Shown here piece by piece: positions 24,877-33,818 of a DNA stretch of 64,000 bases. The translations under genes were made by a program, and so were the position numbers. Source of the stretch: an uncultured Verrucomicrobiota bacterium (lineage in GTDB: Bacteria; Verrucomicrobiota; Verrucomicrobiia; Opitutales; Opitutaceae); NCBI GenBank assembly GCA_913058185.1, contig CAJXQX010000003.1:1-64000 (forward strand), read 5' to 3'. Position 1 is the stretch's first letter; every line of letters starts with the position of its first letter. The notes beneath the pieces were generated by a model. The model made no database searches and was not told the origin of the DNA. It saw only the letters and a program-made list of their open reading frames with translations.

Positions 24877-24953
24877 CGAGAAAGAGAAAGAGAAAGAGAA
24901 AGAGAAAGAGAACGAGAACGAGAACGAGGAAGAGGAAGAGGAAGAGGAATGAG
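24877..24953. repeat. GA-rich hexamer tract 2
   Basis: About 77 bp made of consecutive GAGAAA, then GAGAAC/GAACGA, then GAGGAA hexamers. The change from one hexamer to another in blocks is typical of slippage growth. It lies in the spacer upstream of the DUF1592 gene. Related tracts are at 15392, 31396 and 58372. Confidence 0.75.
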
Positions 24954-24984
24954 GGCGAAGGCCGCTAAGGCGCGCGAGTGGGAA

Positions 24985-25057
24985 GGGGTCACGTCGGAAA
25001 AAGTTTATTACGTTCCGCAGGGCGGAACTGCATAAAACTTTTTAACGACATGACCCC
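24985..25057. repeat. Family D compound palindrome, copy 1
   Basis: The ends GGGGTCACGTCG (24985-24996) and CGACATGACCCC (25046-25057) pair with one mismatch, continue with AAAAAGTTT/AAACTTTTT, and enclose an inner hairpin GTTCCGC/GCGGAAC (25012-25028). A close copy is at 58165-58234. The GGGGTCA ends resemble the RAYT repeat core at 4198, so this may be a non-autonomous element. Confidence 0.75.
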
Positions 25058-25154
25058 GGCGGGCCGTATTTTCTGTCTCTTGATAATTGGAACTTGGAAC
25101 TTGCTACTTCGCCGCACAGGCGGCGATGCATGCCCCAGTGGATCGTTTTGGGGA

Positions 25155-25208
25155 AGGGGTTCAGGTCGTGACTAAATTGCTTTGCAATGCGTCTACGACC
25201 TGACCCCT
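25155..25208. repeat. Palindrome with AGGGGTTCAGGTCG ends
   Basis: The arms AGGGGTTCAGGTCGT (25155-25169) and ACGACCTGACCCCT (25195-25208) pair with one extra base, and an inner ATTGC/GCAAT stem lies between them. It resembles family D and the RAYT ends in having GGGGTCA-like outer words, but the inner sequence differs. Confidence 0.65.
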
Positions 25209-25231
25209 ACGGTCAGTAATCTTGATACCTG

Positions 25232-28200
25232 TTACTTCGTCGCCGACCTAGCGGCGAGGTCTGGATGCTGTTCGAGTAATTGTTCGGGGCTATAGAAGGT
25301 TTTTTGATCCTTCGTGGCAGCGCGGAGCTCGGCGACGTTCTCGGCGCTTGAGAGTTCGGCGATTACCTTATTGCCTCGGAAGGCGACGCGCACGTAAGTG
25401 GCGACATCGGCGACTTCTTGGTCGTTGAGCATGCCCTCAAATGGAGTCATCGGAGGGACACCCTTCTTGGGATCATACTCAACTCCGGCTACTTTGATCG
25501 TGCCCCAAATTCCTTTGAGGATAATCTTGATGAGCAAGTCGTCGTCGCCGTCGATCCATTCGGATTCGAACAACGGAGGATAGACGCCGGCGATAGCGCC
25601 TTTGCCGTCCTCGCCGTGACAGGTCGCGCAATAGGCATCGCGCTGATAAATTTCCTCACCCCGTTTGAAGGCGGCTTGAATCGGTGCCGACATATTGGTG
25701 ATCGGAATGGAGGAGGTTTCGGCGGTGGATCGGGAAGCTTCGGCGAGATCGATCTCTTCGGAGCGCACCTTGGCGATGAAGGTTTTGGTCGCGGCGTTGA
25801 GCCCGTCCTTTTTAGCCAGGGCGGTGATGTCGTCTTCGAGCGTATCCCAAACGTCTTGGCTCACGAAACCGGCCCAGTGATCGCTGGGAAGCTGCAGAGC
25901 AGTGAGGGCGACCCGGGCACCGAGTGCATTGTCCAACCAGGAGGCGGCAACGAGCGCGGAAAGACGCACCCGCTCATCCTTGTCTTTGGCGGCCTTCATG
26001 AACAAGGCGGGAGCAGAAGGAATCTGCCGATAAGCGTAGCGCAGCACGTAAACGGCGGCGGCCCGAAGTTCGGACGTCTTGGCATTGAGGCAGGCTCTGA
26101 GTAGGTCCGCATCGACTTGGTTTTGTCCCCAAGTGGTCCAGAGGGCCTCGGCGCGATGGCGATCGTAGTCCGGATCGCTTTTGTCCAGTGCAGCCACCCA
26201 TGCCGTGACCGCAGGCAGAACCACGGCGGCATCGTGCCCGCGCAGCTCACGACGCACGCGGTAGCGGGTGCGCTGTTCAGGGCTCTTGAGCAAGTCGAGC
26301 AACGTCGCGACGGACTGTCCGGCGATTTGCGCGCGTTCAACCAAAGGGCGGTCGGAATACGTGACGCGGTAGATGCGACCGTGATCGTGATCGCGATTTG
26401 GATCGCGGGCCGAGTGCTGCATGTGACCGATCAACGGATTGTGCCAATCGACAATGTAGAGCGCTCCGTCGGGACCAAATTCCATGTCAACGGGACGGAA
26501 GTTCGGGTCATCCGAGACAATCAAGTCCTGACGATGCTCGCCGGTGAAGCCGGAACCATCATCAACCATGGTGTGCTGTTTGGTGCCCAGAAATCCAATC
26601 GTATTGTTGATCAAGAAATCGCCTTGGACGTCAGCCGGAAAGTGACGAGATGAGATAAATTCTGTTCCGGAAGTCGGACGCACTCGTTGAGTAGTGAACT
26701 GAGCGACCTTGCGAATTTCCTTACCGTGGGAGATTTTAGCGGAGAGGGGAACGGACCACCAGTTGGCGCCGCCGGAAGCATCGGAAAGGAACATCTGCCC
26801 CCAGTCATCGAACGCAATACCCCAAGGGTTGGAAACGTCAGTCTGCATGAAGCGTTCGAGACGCCAGGATTTGGGATCCCAACGCCAGACTCCGCCGTCG
26901 GAGGCGCGTTCTGGGCCGTAGGGGGTCTCGACCTGCGAGTGCAAGAAACGACCTTCGTTCATGTAAATGGCTCCCGAGGGATCAGCCGAGAAGGCGGAGA
27001 TGGAATGGTGAGTATCGTGGGGGTCGAAACCGTGCACGAGGATATCGGTGCGGTCAGCTCGATCATCGCCATCTTCATCGACCAAACGCACGAGGTTCGG
27101 TTGTTGGGCGAGGTAGACGACTCCGTCGTGAGCGAGCTCGAAACCGATCGGCATGTGCAACCCATCCGCGAACGTTATCTGGCGATCGGCGCGGCCGTCT
27201 CCATCGGTGTCCTCAAAAATGAGCAACTTGTCGTTGGGTTTCTCGTCGCCCGGACGGTAGTGCGGGTAAGACGGGATGACAGCCACCCAGAGGCGACCTT
27301 TTGTGTCCCACGACATTTGCACGGGGTTACGCAGTTCCGGGAATTCACTCTCAGAAGCGAAGAGATCGATATTGTAGCCCTTGGGCAGATCGAAGGATTC
27401 GAGCGCCTTCTCCACGGCGAGAAACTCGATCGGGCGATCGAAGTTGGTCGTGACGTCGGTGAGACTACGGGTGGTGCTGTCGTCAACTTTAACGTCTTCG
27501 ATTTCACCTTGAGCGACGCGATGGATGGCGGCGTCGCGCAGTTGGGTCATCTGGCGGTTCTTTTCGATTTCCTCTGGATAGTTTTCGTTGCCGAATGGCT
27601 TGTAGCGGCGGCCGTAAACGTGAACGCCGTTCAGGATGGCGTAGTCGTTTCGCCAGAACCAATTCTTCTCGTCGACCGCTCGGTAGACGGCGTCGTATTC
27701 GGCGACAGGTTTGCCAAGCATACCATGTTCACGGTAGACCCGCTGGGCCAAACGTTGGCCGAACCACTGGTAGGTCTCCGAGGTGAGCGCGAATCCATTG
27801 ATCGTCTGTGCGCCGGGTGTTTCATCAAAGTGCTGCTTACTCTCGTTAAACATGTCGATGAAGTTGACTTCATGGAGGCGAGCGATGCGTCGCATCGCCT
27901 CGGTGTAACGTGCCAAGTTTTCGTTTTCCTTTATTCCACTGGGGAGATCCTGTTCGGCGGAAAGGTCCTCGAAGGTCGTGGGCGATACGAGGTAGAGTTC
28001 GGGGGGCTGGCGTCCGTTATAGGACTGGGCGAGGGTGTGCTGCACGAAGGCATCCAATTCGGCTTCGAAGAGAGCGAGACCGTCCTCACCGTTGAACGAT
28101 TCGTTGTAGCCGAAAAACGCGATCAGCTTGTCGGGCTGGAGGCGGTTCAACCACTCGTCGGGCGATTCGTAGTGTCCAATGCCGTAGTGAGTCTGCAGGT

Positions 28201-29548
28201 CGGGGTGGAATTGATCTGCGCCGGGGAAGGCCCATTGATCAGGCCGACCCGAGCGGGGACGGAAACCAGGCGTATCGCCGGGGAAACCGAGATTGCGCAC
28301 GATGACTTCCGCATTGGGGAATCGGTGCTGCACGGCGGTTTCGAAGTGCGGGAAATAAACCATGCGCTCGGCTAGGCCGTTGCCGACCAAGACAATACTT
28401 TCGCCCTTGGTGGGCTGTCCGATTTTGGGCACGAAGGCTGATCCGATGGTGAGTCCCTTTTTCGGCCAGTAGTCCGGTTCGTCGGCCTGTTTATGGAAGC
28501 CGAACATGTTGGGTCGATAGGAGCCAATGAGCCCGGCATCGACACCTGCTTCGGGGATCTCGATGCCCAGTAGCCAGAAGGCTCCCTGCACGATAAGACG
28601 ACGGGTGGAGGCGTTGCTCAGATCAACCGATGCACCCAACGTGCTGGCGAATACGTTGCCCTTCTTGCCACCGGGAATTTGGTAGGACTTCGTCCAGGCG
28701 ATGGGTTGCAAAGGATCGTTCTTGTTGAAGTCCGGGTCGTTCTTGGCGAAACCCGGAGTGTAGTCGTAAGGACCCGGACCGATAGGTTCGTCGTCCGGGT
28801 TCATGCCCGTGAGGACTCCTCCGTAAACCAACGGCACCGCATCCGCGCCCAGCGGATCGCGCACGGTGTAGACATCGGCCGCGCTCCAGATCGAACCTGA
28901 CTCAATCCCGCGGGTGACGGCGTGGGCATCTTGAATGATGCCACGGGTGCTTTCCTTTTTATGCCAACCGTGGTGGGCGATCCAGGAGGTGCCCAAGATC
29001 GATTGGCCGAACCCGCCCTGCCAGGCGGTCTTGTCGCCTTTGTAATTGAAACTGTAATGCGCCCATTTGGAATCGGAGGGGAAGTTAAAGGCGTGGGTGG
29101 CAGTGCGCAGGCCGATGACGGGGCGACCGGATTTAAGGTAGTTGTCCACCTCTTTCATCTGGTCATCGGATAAGTCGCGGAAACGCGTCGCGATGATCAT
29201 CAAGTCCGCCTCCCGCAGTGCTTCGAGTCCCGGGATATTGGAGGTGTAGTTGGGGTTTATCATCCCCGCTCTCTCCGGGTCCTGAGCGAAGAGCACGACG
29301 GTATCGAAGCCGTGGCGTTTGGTCAGAATCTTCGCCAGCTGTGGTAGCGCCTCTTCGGAGCGATATTCCTCATCGCCACTGACGAGGACGATGCGTTTAC
29401 CTGCACCCGCTCCGTCCTCCGATCCTTCCTGCAAAAGCCACTTGGGTCCGTAGTCATTGTCGAATGTGAGCATGCCTTCTTCCCAAGGCGAGGCAGCCGC
29501 GAATGTGATCAGCGTAGGAAAAAGTAGGGCGAGAATGAAGCGTTTCAT
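25232..29548 (-). CDS. Giant ThuA-SGNH-propeller-HEAT-cytochrome c protein
   Basis: A 1438-residue exported protein from the ATG at 29548 (signal peptide MKRFILALLFPTLITFAAAS). The ATG overlaps the TGA of the upstream isomerase gene in an ATGA, so translation is coupled. In order: a ThuA-like GATase fold (about 35-270; LVSGDEEYRSEEALPQLAKI), an SGNH-hydrolase-like domain (about 345-600; the nucleophile block reads VGNGLAERM instead of GDS), a PVC-type beta-propeller of the membrane-bound-dehydrogenase group (about 680-1050; FEDTDGDGRADRQITFADGL), HEAT-like helices, and a C-terminal cytochrome c with CATCHGEDGKG. Such proteins are typical of PVC bacteria and are thought to be periplasmic sugar or polyol oxidoreductases, but none is biochemically settled. 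The missing SGNH Ser suggests a binding role for that domain. Confidence 0.9.
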   Translation of the reverse strand: MKRFILALLFPTLITFAAASPWEEGMLTFDNDYGPKWLLQEGSEDGAGAGKRIVLVSGDEEYRSEEALPQLAKILTKRHGFDTVVLFAQDPERAGMINPNYTSNIPGLEALREADLMIIATRFRDLSDDQMKEVDNYLKSGRPVIGLRTATHAFNFPSDSKWAHYSFNYKGDKTAWQGGFGQSILGTSWIAHHGWHKKESTRGIIQDAHAVTRGIESGSIWSAADVYTVRDPLGADAVPLVYGGVLTGMNPDDEPIGPGPYDYTPGFAKNDPDFNKNDPLQPIAWTKSYQIPGGKKGNVFASTLGASVDLSNASTRRLIVQGAFWLLGIEIPEAGVDAGLIGSYRPNMFGFHKQADEPDYWPKKGLTIGSAFVPKIGQPTKGESIVLVGNGLAERMVYFPHFETAVQHRFPNAEVIVRNLGFPGDTPGFRPRSGRPDQWAFPGADQFHPDLQTHYGIGHYESPDEWLNRLQPDKLIAFFGYNESFNGEDGLALFEAELDAFVQHTLAQSYNGRQPPELYLVSPTTFEDLSAEQDLPSGIKENENLARYTEAMRRIARLHEVNFIDMFNESKQHFDETPGAQTINGFALTSETYQWFGQRLAQRVYREHGMLGKPVAEYDAVYRAVDEKNWFWRNDYAILNGVHVYGRRYKPFGNENYPEEIEKNRQMTQLRDAAIHRVAQGEIEDVKVDDSTTRSLTDVTTNFDRPIEFLAVEKALESFDLPKGYNIDLFASESEFPELRNPVQMSWDTKGRLWVAVIPSYPHYRPGDEKPNDKLLIFEDTDGDGRADRQITFADGLHMPIGFELAHDGVVYLAQQPNLVRLVDEDGDDRADRTDILVHGFDPHDTHHSISAFSADPSGAIYMNEGRFLHSQVETPYGPERASDGGVWRWDPKSWRLERFMQTDVSNPWGIAFDDWGQMFLSDASGGANWWSVPLSAKISHGKEIRKVAQFTTQRVRPTSGTEFISSRHFPADVQGDFLINNTIGFLGTKQHTMVDDGSGFTGEHRQDLIVSDDPNFRPVDMEFGPDGALYIVDWHNPLIGHMQHSARDPNRDHDHGRIYRVTYSDRPLVERAQIAGQSVATLLDLLKSPEQRTRYRVRRELRGHDAAVVLPAVTAWVAALDKSDPDYDRHRAEALWTTWGQNQVDADLLRACLNAKTSELRAAAVYVLRYAYRQIPSAPALFMKAAKDKDERVRLSALVAASWLDNALGARVALTALQLPSDHWAGFVSQDVWDTLEDDITALAKKDGLNAATKTFIAKVRSEEIDLAEASRSTAETSSIPITNMSAPIQAAFKRGEEIYQRDAYCATCHGEDGKGAIAGVYPPLFESEWIDGDDDLLIKIILKGIWGTIKVAGVEYDPKKGVPPMTPFEGMLNDQEVADVATYVRVAFRGNKVIAELSSAENVAELRAATKDQKTFYSPEQLLEQHPDLAARSATK

Positions 29549-30366
29549 AAAGTAGAAGTGACGAGGGGGAGTAGGACTGAGTTGCAGTAGGCGCCGTCGC
29601 CTTCGGTGACGGTGTCGGGGTCGCCGATAGCGGCGTGACATTCGTCTTCGACGACGATCCAGCCGTCATAATTATTGGCCGCGAGGTGTTTGGTGATGCC
29701 AACGTGGTCGAGGATGCCTCCACCCATGGGCTCCCATTCGCCGGCGGCGTTCATGTCCTTGAAGTGGACGTGCACGACTTGAGAGAAATACTTTTTGACG
29801 ATCTCAAACGGGTCCATGCCCCCCGCGGCGATGTGGCCGGAGTCAGGGATGTAACCGAGCACACTTTGGTCGAGACCGTTGAGCAGAATCTCGTAATCCT
29901 CCGCGGTGCGGAAAACGGAACCAGGAGGCGAGTTCGGGTGATAACCCGAACGGATACCGAGGTCCGCCGCGCGCTTGGCGATGGCGTTGGCGTTGAGCAG
30001 ACAATTCTTTTGGCGCTCCACGAGGTTCTCGCGGTCGCTGCCTGGCATCTGGCAGATGTTGAGCATCGTATCGGGAAAGTGGGTGAGGATCTGGAGACAT
30101 TCGTCGGCGCGAGCGCGCTCTTCGTCGGTCTCTTCGGGCAAGAGCCAATCCTCCACCAGGGTGAGCGCCGGCATGGCCACCTTGGCCGCGCTCAGGTGCT
30201 CGCCGAGTAATTTGGGATCGGCCAGTTTTCCGAGAAAACGGGTCTCAGATTCGACGCCGGCGTAACCGGCTTCGGCGGTGATTTTAATGATGTGATCGAG
30301 TCGACCGTCATAGACGCCGCCGCTCATTTGCCAGGTGTAGGTTTGGCAACCGATTTGGATAGACAT
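29545..30366 (-). CDS. Sugar phosphate isomerase/epimerase-like TIM barrel
   Basis: A 273-residue protein of the xylose-isomerase-like/AP-endonuclease-2 TIM-barrel family, starting at the ATG at 30366 (MSIQIGCQTYTWQMS). Typical metal-site segments are GVESETRFLG, RSGYHPNSP, LGYIPDSGHIAAGG and VVHVHFKDM, and the end reads GWIVVEDECHA. There is no signal peptide, so it is cytoplasmic. The ATG lies 5 bp after the alpha/beta hydrolase gene and the stop overlaps the giant cytochrome gene by ATGA, so the three genes are one operon. The family includes inosose dehydratases, hydroxypyruvate isomerases and 3-keto-sugar isomerases. The neighbouring ThuA/propeller protein would fit oxidised (keto) sugar metabolism, but the substrate is unknown. 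Confidence 0.88.
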   Translation of the reverse strand: MSIQIGCQTYTWQMSGGVYDGRLDHIIKITAEAGYAGVESETRFLGKLADPKLLGEHLSAAKVAMPALTLVEDWLLPEETDEERARADECLQILTHFPDTMLNICQMPGSDRENLVERQKNCLLNANAIAKRAADLGIRSGYHPNSPPGSVFRTAEDYEILLNGLDQSVLGYIPDSGHIAAGGMDPFEIVKKYFSQVVHVHFKDMNAAGEWEPMGGGILDHVGITKHLAANNYDGWIVVEDECHAAIGDPDTVTEGDGAYCNSVLLPLVTSTL

Positions 30367-30371
30367 AGGAT

Positions 30372-31151
30372 TTATTCTCCGAGGAGGAAGTTGGTGGTAG
30401 CGGTGTTGAAGGCTTCGAGTTCTTCCCAGTGATGCACGTGGCCGCTCTTGGTGAAGAGCTGCAATTGCGAACCCGGAATGTGGGCGTGGAGGAATTCGGA
30501 GCAGGCGAGAGGAGTGAAGATGTCGAGCGTGCCGACGGTGATGAGGGTCGGTTGCGTGATCTGGCTGAGGCGCTCGACGGCGTCGTGGTTGATGCACGCA
30601 TCGCACTGGCCGTTGAAGCCAGCCTGGGGTTGCGGGTTCTCGTTGGCGGCGGCATCGAGGCAGGCTTGGGCCATATCGTCGTCATGGGCCTCCATCCAAT
30701 CAGGCGTCCAGATCCAGAGGAGTAGGAGTTGCATGAACTCATCGAGGCCGACTTTGGCGCGCATGTCTTTGAAGTGGCCGAAGACGCGCTTCATGTAGTT
30801 GTCGCACTTGGCCCAGGTGCTCACGAGCACGAGGCGGTCGACCTTGGCGGGGTGGCGGAGGGCGAGTTCCTGAGCAATGGCACCGCCCATGGAAAGTCCG
30901 GCTACGTGGGCCTGGGCGATTCCCTCGGCATACATCAATGCGGCGACATCATCAGCCATTATGGCCGTGGTGTAGGGGCCGGCGGTGATGGGGGACTCGC
31001 CGATGCCGCGATTGTCGATGAGGTAGCACGTGAAATGCTTCTCATAGGTTTTAACGTGTTCTTCCCAGACGGAACCATCGGCGCCGAGGCCCATGATCAA
31101 CATCAAGGGGGCGCCTTGACCACGTTTCGTGAAATGCAGGATATCGCTCAT
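30372..31151 (-). CDS. Alpha/beta hydrolase (cytoplasmic)
   Basis: A 259-residue hydrolase of the 3-oxoadipate enol-lactonase/haloperoxidase-like group. The oxyanion region is IMGLGADGSVWEEH (19-32), DNRGIGES follows at 46-53, and the nucleophile is Ser87 in AGLSMGGAIAQE. A late acid is in VGTLDIFTP and the His in SGHVHHWEE. There is no signal peptide. It is the first gene of a three-gene minus-strand operon (hydrolase, TIM barrel, giant ThuA/cytochrome protein), with a gap of only 5 bp to the next gene. A lactonase or ester-hydrolase role in the same catabolic route is plausible but not shown. Confidence 0.9.
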   Translation of the reverse strand: MSDILHFTKRGQGAPLMLIMGLGADGSVWEEHVKTYEKHFTCYLIDNRGIGESPITAGPYTTAIMADDVAALMYAEGIAQAHVAGLSMGGAIAQELALRHPAKVDRLVLVSTWAKCDNYMKRVFGHFKDMRAKVGLDEFMQLLLLWIWTPDWMEAHDDDMAQACLDAAANENPQPQAGFNGQCDACINHDAVERLSQITQPTLITVGTLDIFTPLACSEFLHAHIPGSQLQLFTKSGHVHHWEELEAFNTATTNFLLGE

Positions 31152-31205
31152 ATTAAATTATGCGTATTTTGTGGGGGTGTTGGAGGGGAGCTTAGAGGCA
31201 GGGTG

Positions 31206-31295
31206 TTTTAACCACAGATTTCACGGATTAGCACAGATTTATAAATAGAAACGCATCCGATATAATCTGAGTAGATCTGTGAAATTTGTGGTTAA
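31206..31295. repeat. Family C palindromic element
   Basis: TTTTAACCACAGATTTCAC (31206-31224) and GTGAAATTTGTGGTTAA (31279-31295) are near-perfect inverse ends around about 55 AT-rich bp. It lies in the 327-bp gene-free spacer between the AraC and hydrolase genes, close to the promoter of the hydrolase operon. A second full copy is at 41434. Confidence 0.75.
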
Positions 31296-31395
31296 TTTTG
31301 CAGGGTAAAGAGAAAGGGTTTAGGAAGTATTCGTCGTCGGTCCGTGGAATAGAACTTCCGCCGACAGTTTAGCTTGGGTGGGCGTGGTGGACGCG

Positions 31396-31476
31396 GAGGA
31401 GAAAGAGAAAGAGAACGATTACGAGAGGGAGATTGTTCGGATCGAGAAAGAGAAAGAGTAAAGAGAAAGAGAAAGA
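31396..31476. repeat. GA-rich hexamer tract 3
   Basis: Blocks of GAGAAA with the word GAGAACGATTACGAG in the middle, a short break at GATTGTTCGGATC, then more GAGAAA/GAGTAAA. It ends at the 3' end of the AraC gene. The same GAGAACGATTACGAG word occurs in tract 4 at 58372. Confidence 0.7.
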
Positions 31477-31478
31477 TT

Positions 31479-32234
31479 TTAAGCGGGGTGGGAGTCCCGG
31501 TAGGCTTGAGGGGTGATGCGCATGAAACGGGCGAATTCCTTGGTCATGTAGCTTTGATCACAGAAGCCGCTTTCTGCGGCGATTTGGACCAGGGGTAGAT
31601 TGGTTTGAGTGAGCATGCGGCACGCGCCTTTGAGCCGCACCCGTTTGAGGTAGGCAAAGGGGCTCATGTTGAAACGTTTTTGAAAAAGCCGTTCGAGCGT
31701 GCGCACCGTTGATCCGGCTCTTTCCGCCAGATCAGCAACGGTGATGCGGGAGGCGAAGTTTTGCTCCACGAAGTCGATCACGTTGGACAATTCCGGATAG
31801 GGACCCGCAGCCGCCCGCGCTGCTTTGAACTCACGGGTGAAACCTTCCAGTCCTACAATGGTGCCGGAAGCGTCATACAGCGGGAGTTTGGTGGTGGTAT
31901 ACCACTCCACCGACAAATCATTGTGGGTGACCAACTCGACTTTGTTCATGATCGGCTCCCCTGTGCACATGACATCTTCGTCATCCTTTTGGTAGGAGTC
32001 GGCGAGATAAGGGGCGATCAATTCGTAGTCAGTCTTGCCCAAAACTTCGTCTTGGTCGCGCCGACCGATCAGGTGGACGAGCGCATCATTGGCTGCGGTG
32101 AACCGATGGGCGCGGTCTTTGGTGAAATAGCAGATGTCTCGCAGATACGCGAAGAGTCCCAGCCGATGGGCGGAACTCTGGTCCACGTCGTTATTCGAGT
32201 TTTCCCCGACAATGATGGTGCTTTTTTGGACCAT
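31479..32234 (-). CDS. PAS-domain AraC-family regulator
   Basis: A 251-residue regulator from the ATG at 32234 (a TTG one codon upstream is less likely). Residues about 25-140 form a PAS domain (FTAANDALVHLIGRRDQDEVLGKTDYELIAP with the later ELVTHNDLSVEWYTTTKLPLYD), and residues about 155-250 form the AraC/XylS double helix-turn-helix (ITVADLAERAGSTVRTLERLFQK and LVQIAAESGFCDQSYMTKEF, ending in MRITPQAYR). A PAS sensor on an AraC output is seen repeatedly in Verrucomicrobia. It may control the operon to its right (hydrolase/TIM/ThuA) or the LacI-linked genes; the sequence does not decide. The 289-bp spacer to the LacI gene holds nothing I recognise. Confidence 0.92.
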   Translation of the reverse strand: MVQKSTIIVGENSNNDVDQSSAHRLGLFAYLRDICYFTKDRAHRFTAANDALVHLIGRRDQDEVLGKTDYELIAPYLADSYQKDDEDVMCTGEPIMNKVELVTHNDLSVEWYTTTKLPLYDASGTIVGLEGFTREFKAARAAAGPYPELSNVIDFVEQNFASRITVADLAERAGSTVRTLERLFQKRFNMSPFAYLKRVRLKGACRMLTQTNLPLVQIAAESGFCDQSYMTKEFARFMRITPQAYRDSHPA

Positions 32235-32526
32235 CAAACGGAACTGAGCGTCCTACGCGGGGGGGCGAGAAATGCGCAGGTTTTACAGTGGAAGGGGTTC
32301 ACAAATAGGAATTTACTCCATTTGATAATCTCGACCAAGCGAAGCGGAAAGTATTTTTCGCAATCAGATCGATTATCATAAGGTGGAAATTAGAGACTGA
32401 GGTAGTGGTGAATGGGCCGATATTTTAAGCTCTTTCCGCGCGAGGTGATAGATATTCAACGTACCGGGTATTGTTTAAAAACGACACGATTCGTGGCGAA
32501 GCCCCAGTCCTAAGCCGCTGAATCAG

Positions 32527-33636
32527 TTAAACGCCTGGGCGTTTTTTGCGCGCAGGGCGGCGAGGTTTCTTGGCGGCACCCGGGGCGGTTTTACTGAGAG
32601 TGGAGCCTTCGTGCCACGTTCCGTCGACTTGAGTGCCGATGGCGGAGGGTTGGAGGCCCCGTTGATTGCGTTGGAGCAAACTGTTGAGCACGTCGATCGC
32701 GGTTGCGCCCATAACGTCGCGATGCTGATCGATCCCGGCAGCGCCCGGGACGTCATCAATGATATTCAGGCTCACAAACCCGATGTCTTCCGGTATGCGC
32801 AGACCCTCAGCTTCGGCCGCTTCAATGAAGTTTTCACAACGTCCGATGACGACTTGAGGACGATAGGTGCGGATCCAATGACGGATTTCATCCACCTGAC
32901 TTTCAGGACTCAACTCGAGGGTCGGAACCGGCTCGAGGGGTATATCGGAATGAGATTGGGCGTAGTCATGGGCCGCCTCCCATTGATGACTGCATCGGAT
33001 AGCGAGATCGCGCCGCACCGCCAGTCCTACTCGATTAAATCCGCGCTTACGCAGGTGTTCCCAGCACAGTAGTAGATCCTCGTAGTGATTCGGCACGAGG
33101 TGATGGAATTGTGAGTAGGGGTTGGCCCGTTCGACGGTTACGACGGAAAATGATTTCCAATCCAGCGGGAAGGGTTTGTCAGGATCTTCGAAGGGAGCAA
33201 GGATCAGGCCTCGAATGCCGCGGGCGTTGAGGATACGACTAAATCGACCGGGAGATGCGCCATCTTTTTGCGCCCAGAGATGTTGCAAACTGTAACCCAA
33301 TTCTCGAGCCCGTGCGGTGGCGCCGGCCAAAAATTGTTGCGCACTGGGTCGATTGATCCAGGCCTCATGGGTCGTCCAATTTGAGACCAGACTGATAACT
33401 GAAAAATCCCGAAAAACGCGCACGCGACTGCGGTGGGCGGCGAGGGCGGAAAGAGCGGGATCGGGAGCGTAGCCCAGTTTTGCGGCGATACGTTTGACGC
33501 GTTTACGCGTCTTCTCGGGCAGTCGCGGATGGTCGCGCAGCGCGAGAGACACGGAAGCGATGCTCAGTTTTGCTTTTGCAGCTACGTCCTTGAGCGTGAC
33601 GCGTCGGGAAAAGTGGTCGGCAGAGGGCTCAGCCAT
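32527..33636 (-). CDS. LacI-family transcriptional regulator
   Basis: A 369-residue regulator. The N-terminal helix-turn-helix is VTLKDVAAKAKLSIASVSLALRDHPR (13-38) with the hinge GYAPDPALSALA. A periplasmic-binding-protein-like ligand domain follows (about 75-340), with RGLILAPFED and LNIIDDVPGAAGIDQHRDVMGATA, which are typical of LacI proteins that bind sugars. The last 30 residues are a basic tail rich in Lys, Arg and Pro. It lies directly downstream of the SMP-30 gene on the same strand, 182 bp away, and is a good candidate to regulate the lactonase and the catabolic cluster at 33.8-43.9 kb. Effector unknown. Confidence 0.93.
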   Translation of the reverse strand: MAEPSADHFSRRVTLKDVAAKAKLSIASVSLALRDHPRLPEKTRKRVKRIAAKLGYAPDPALSALAAHRSRVRVFRDFSVISLVSNWTTHEAWINRPSAQQFLAGATARARELGYSLQHLWAQKDGASPGRFSRILNARGIRGLILAPFEDPDKPFPLDWKSFSVVTVERANPYSQFHHLVPNHYEDLLLCWEHLRKRGFNRVGLAVRRDLAIRCSHQWEAAHDYAQSHSDIPLEPVPTLELSPESQVDEIRHWIRTYRPQVVIGRCENFIEAAEAEGLRIPEDIGFVSLNIIDDVPGAAGIDQHRDVMGATAIDVLNSLLQRNQRGLQPSAIGTQVDGTWHEGSTLSKTAPGAAKKPRRPARKKRPGV

Positions 33637-33683
33637 GGGGTTAGCGCGAAGGCGATCTAATCTTGGGGTGGTCGGTGGGTAAC

Positions 33684-33698
33684 GTGAGGTAGGCTCAC
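33684..33698. promoter_or_regulatory. Possible operator GTGAG-N5-CTCAC upstream of the LacI gene
   Basis: An inverted repeat of five bases around a five-base centre lies 48 bp upstream of the LacI start. A second inverted repeat, ATCAC/GTGAT, lies at 33781-33801 between the LacI promoter region and the SMP-30 stop codon. Either could be an autoregulatory site; the match is short and unproven. Confidence 0.25.
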
Positions 33699-33818
33699 TT
33701 CCCCAGACTCTGAAAATTGCCCTTTGAGCGCAAGATGAGTTAAAATATTAAGCGCCTTGGGGGAGGAGAGAGGTTTTCGCATCACTCCGATCTGCGGTGA
33801 TCGTCCGGGGTGATTCCC

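Noticed and set aside
24877-24953. Short regular repeats considered as a CRISPR array
   Set aside because: There are no unique spacers between units, only hexamer slippage blocks, and no cas genes in the window.
26687-28375. Very long open frame on the plus strand opposite the giant cytochrome gene (562 codons)
   Set aside because: It is a shadow of the GC-rich minus-strand gene, with no signal or family resemblance, while the minus frame has complete domains.
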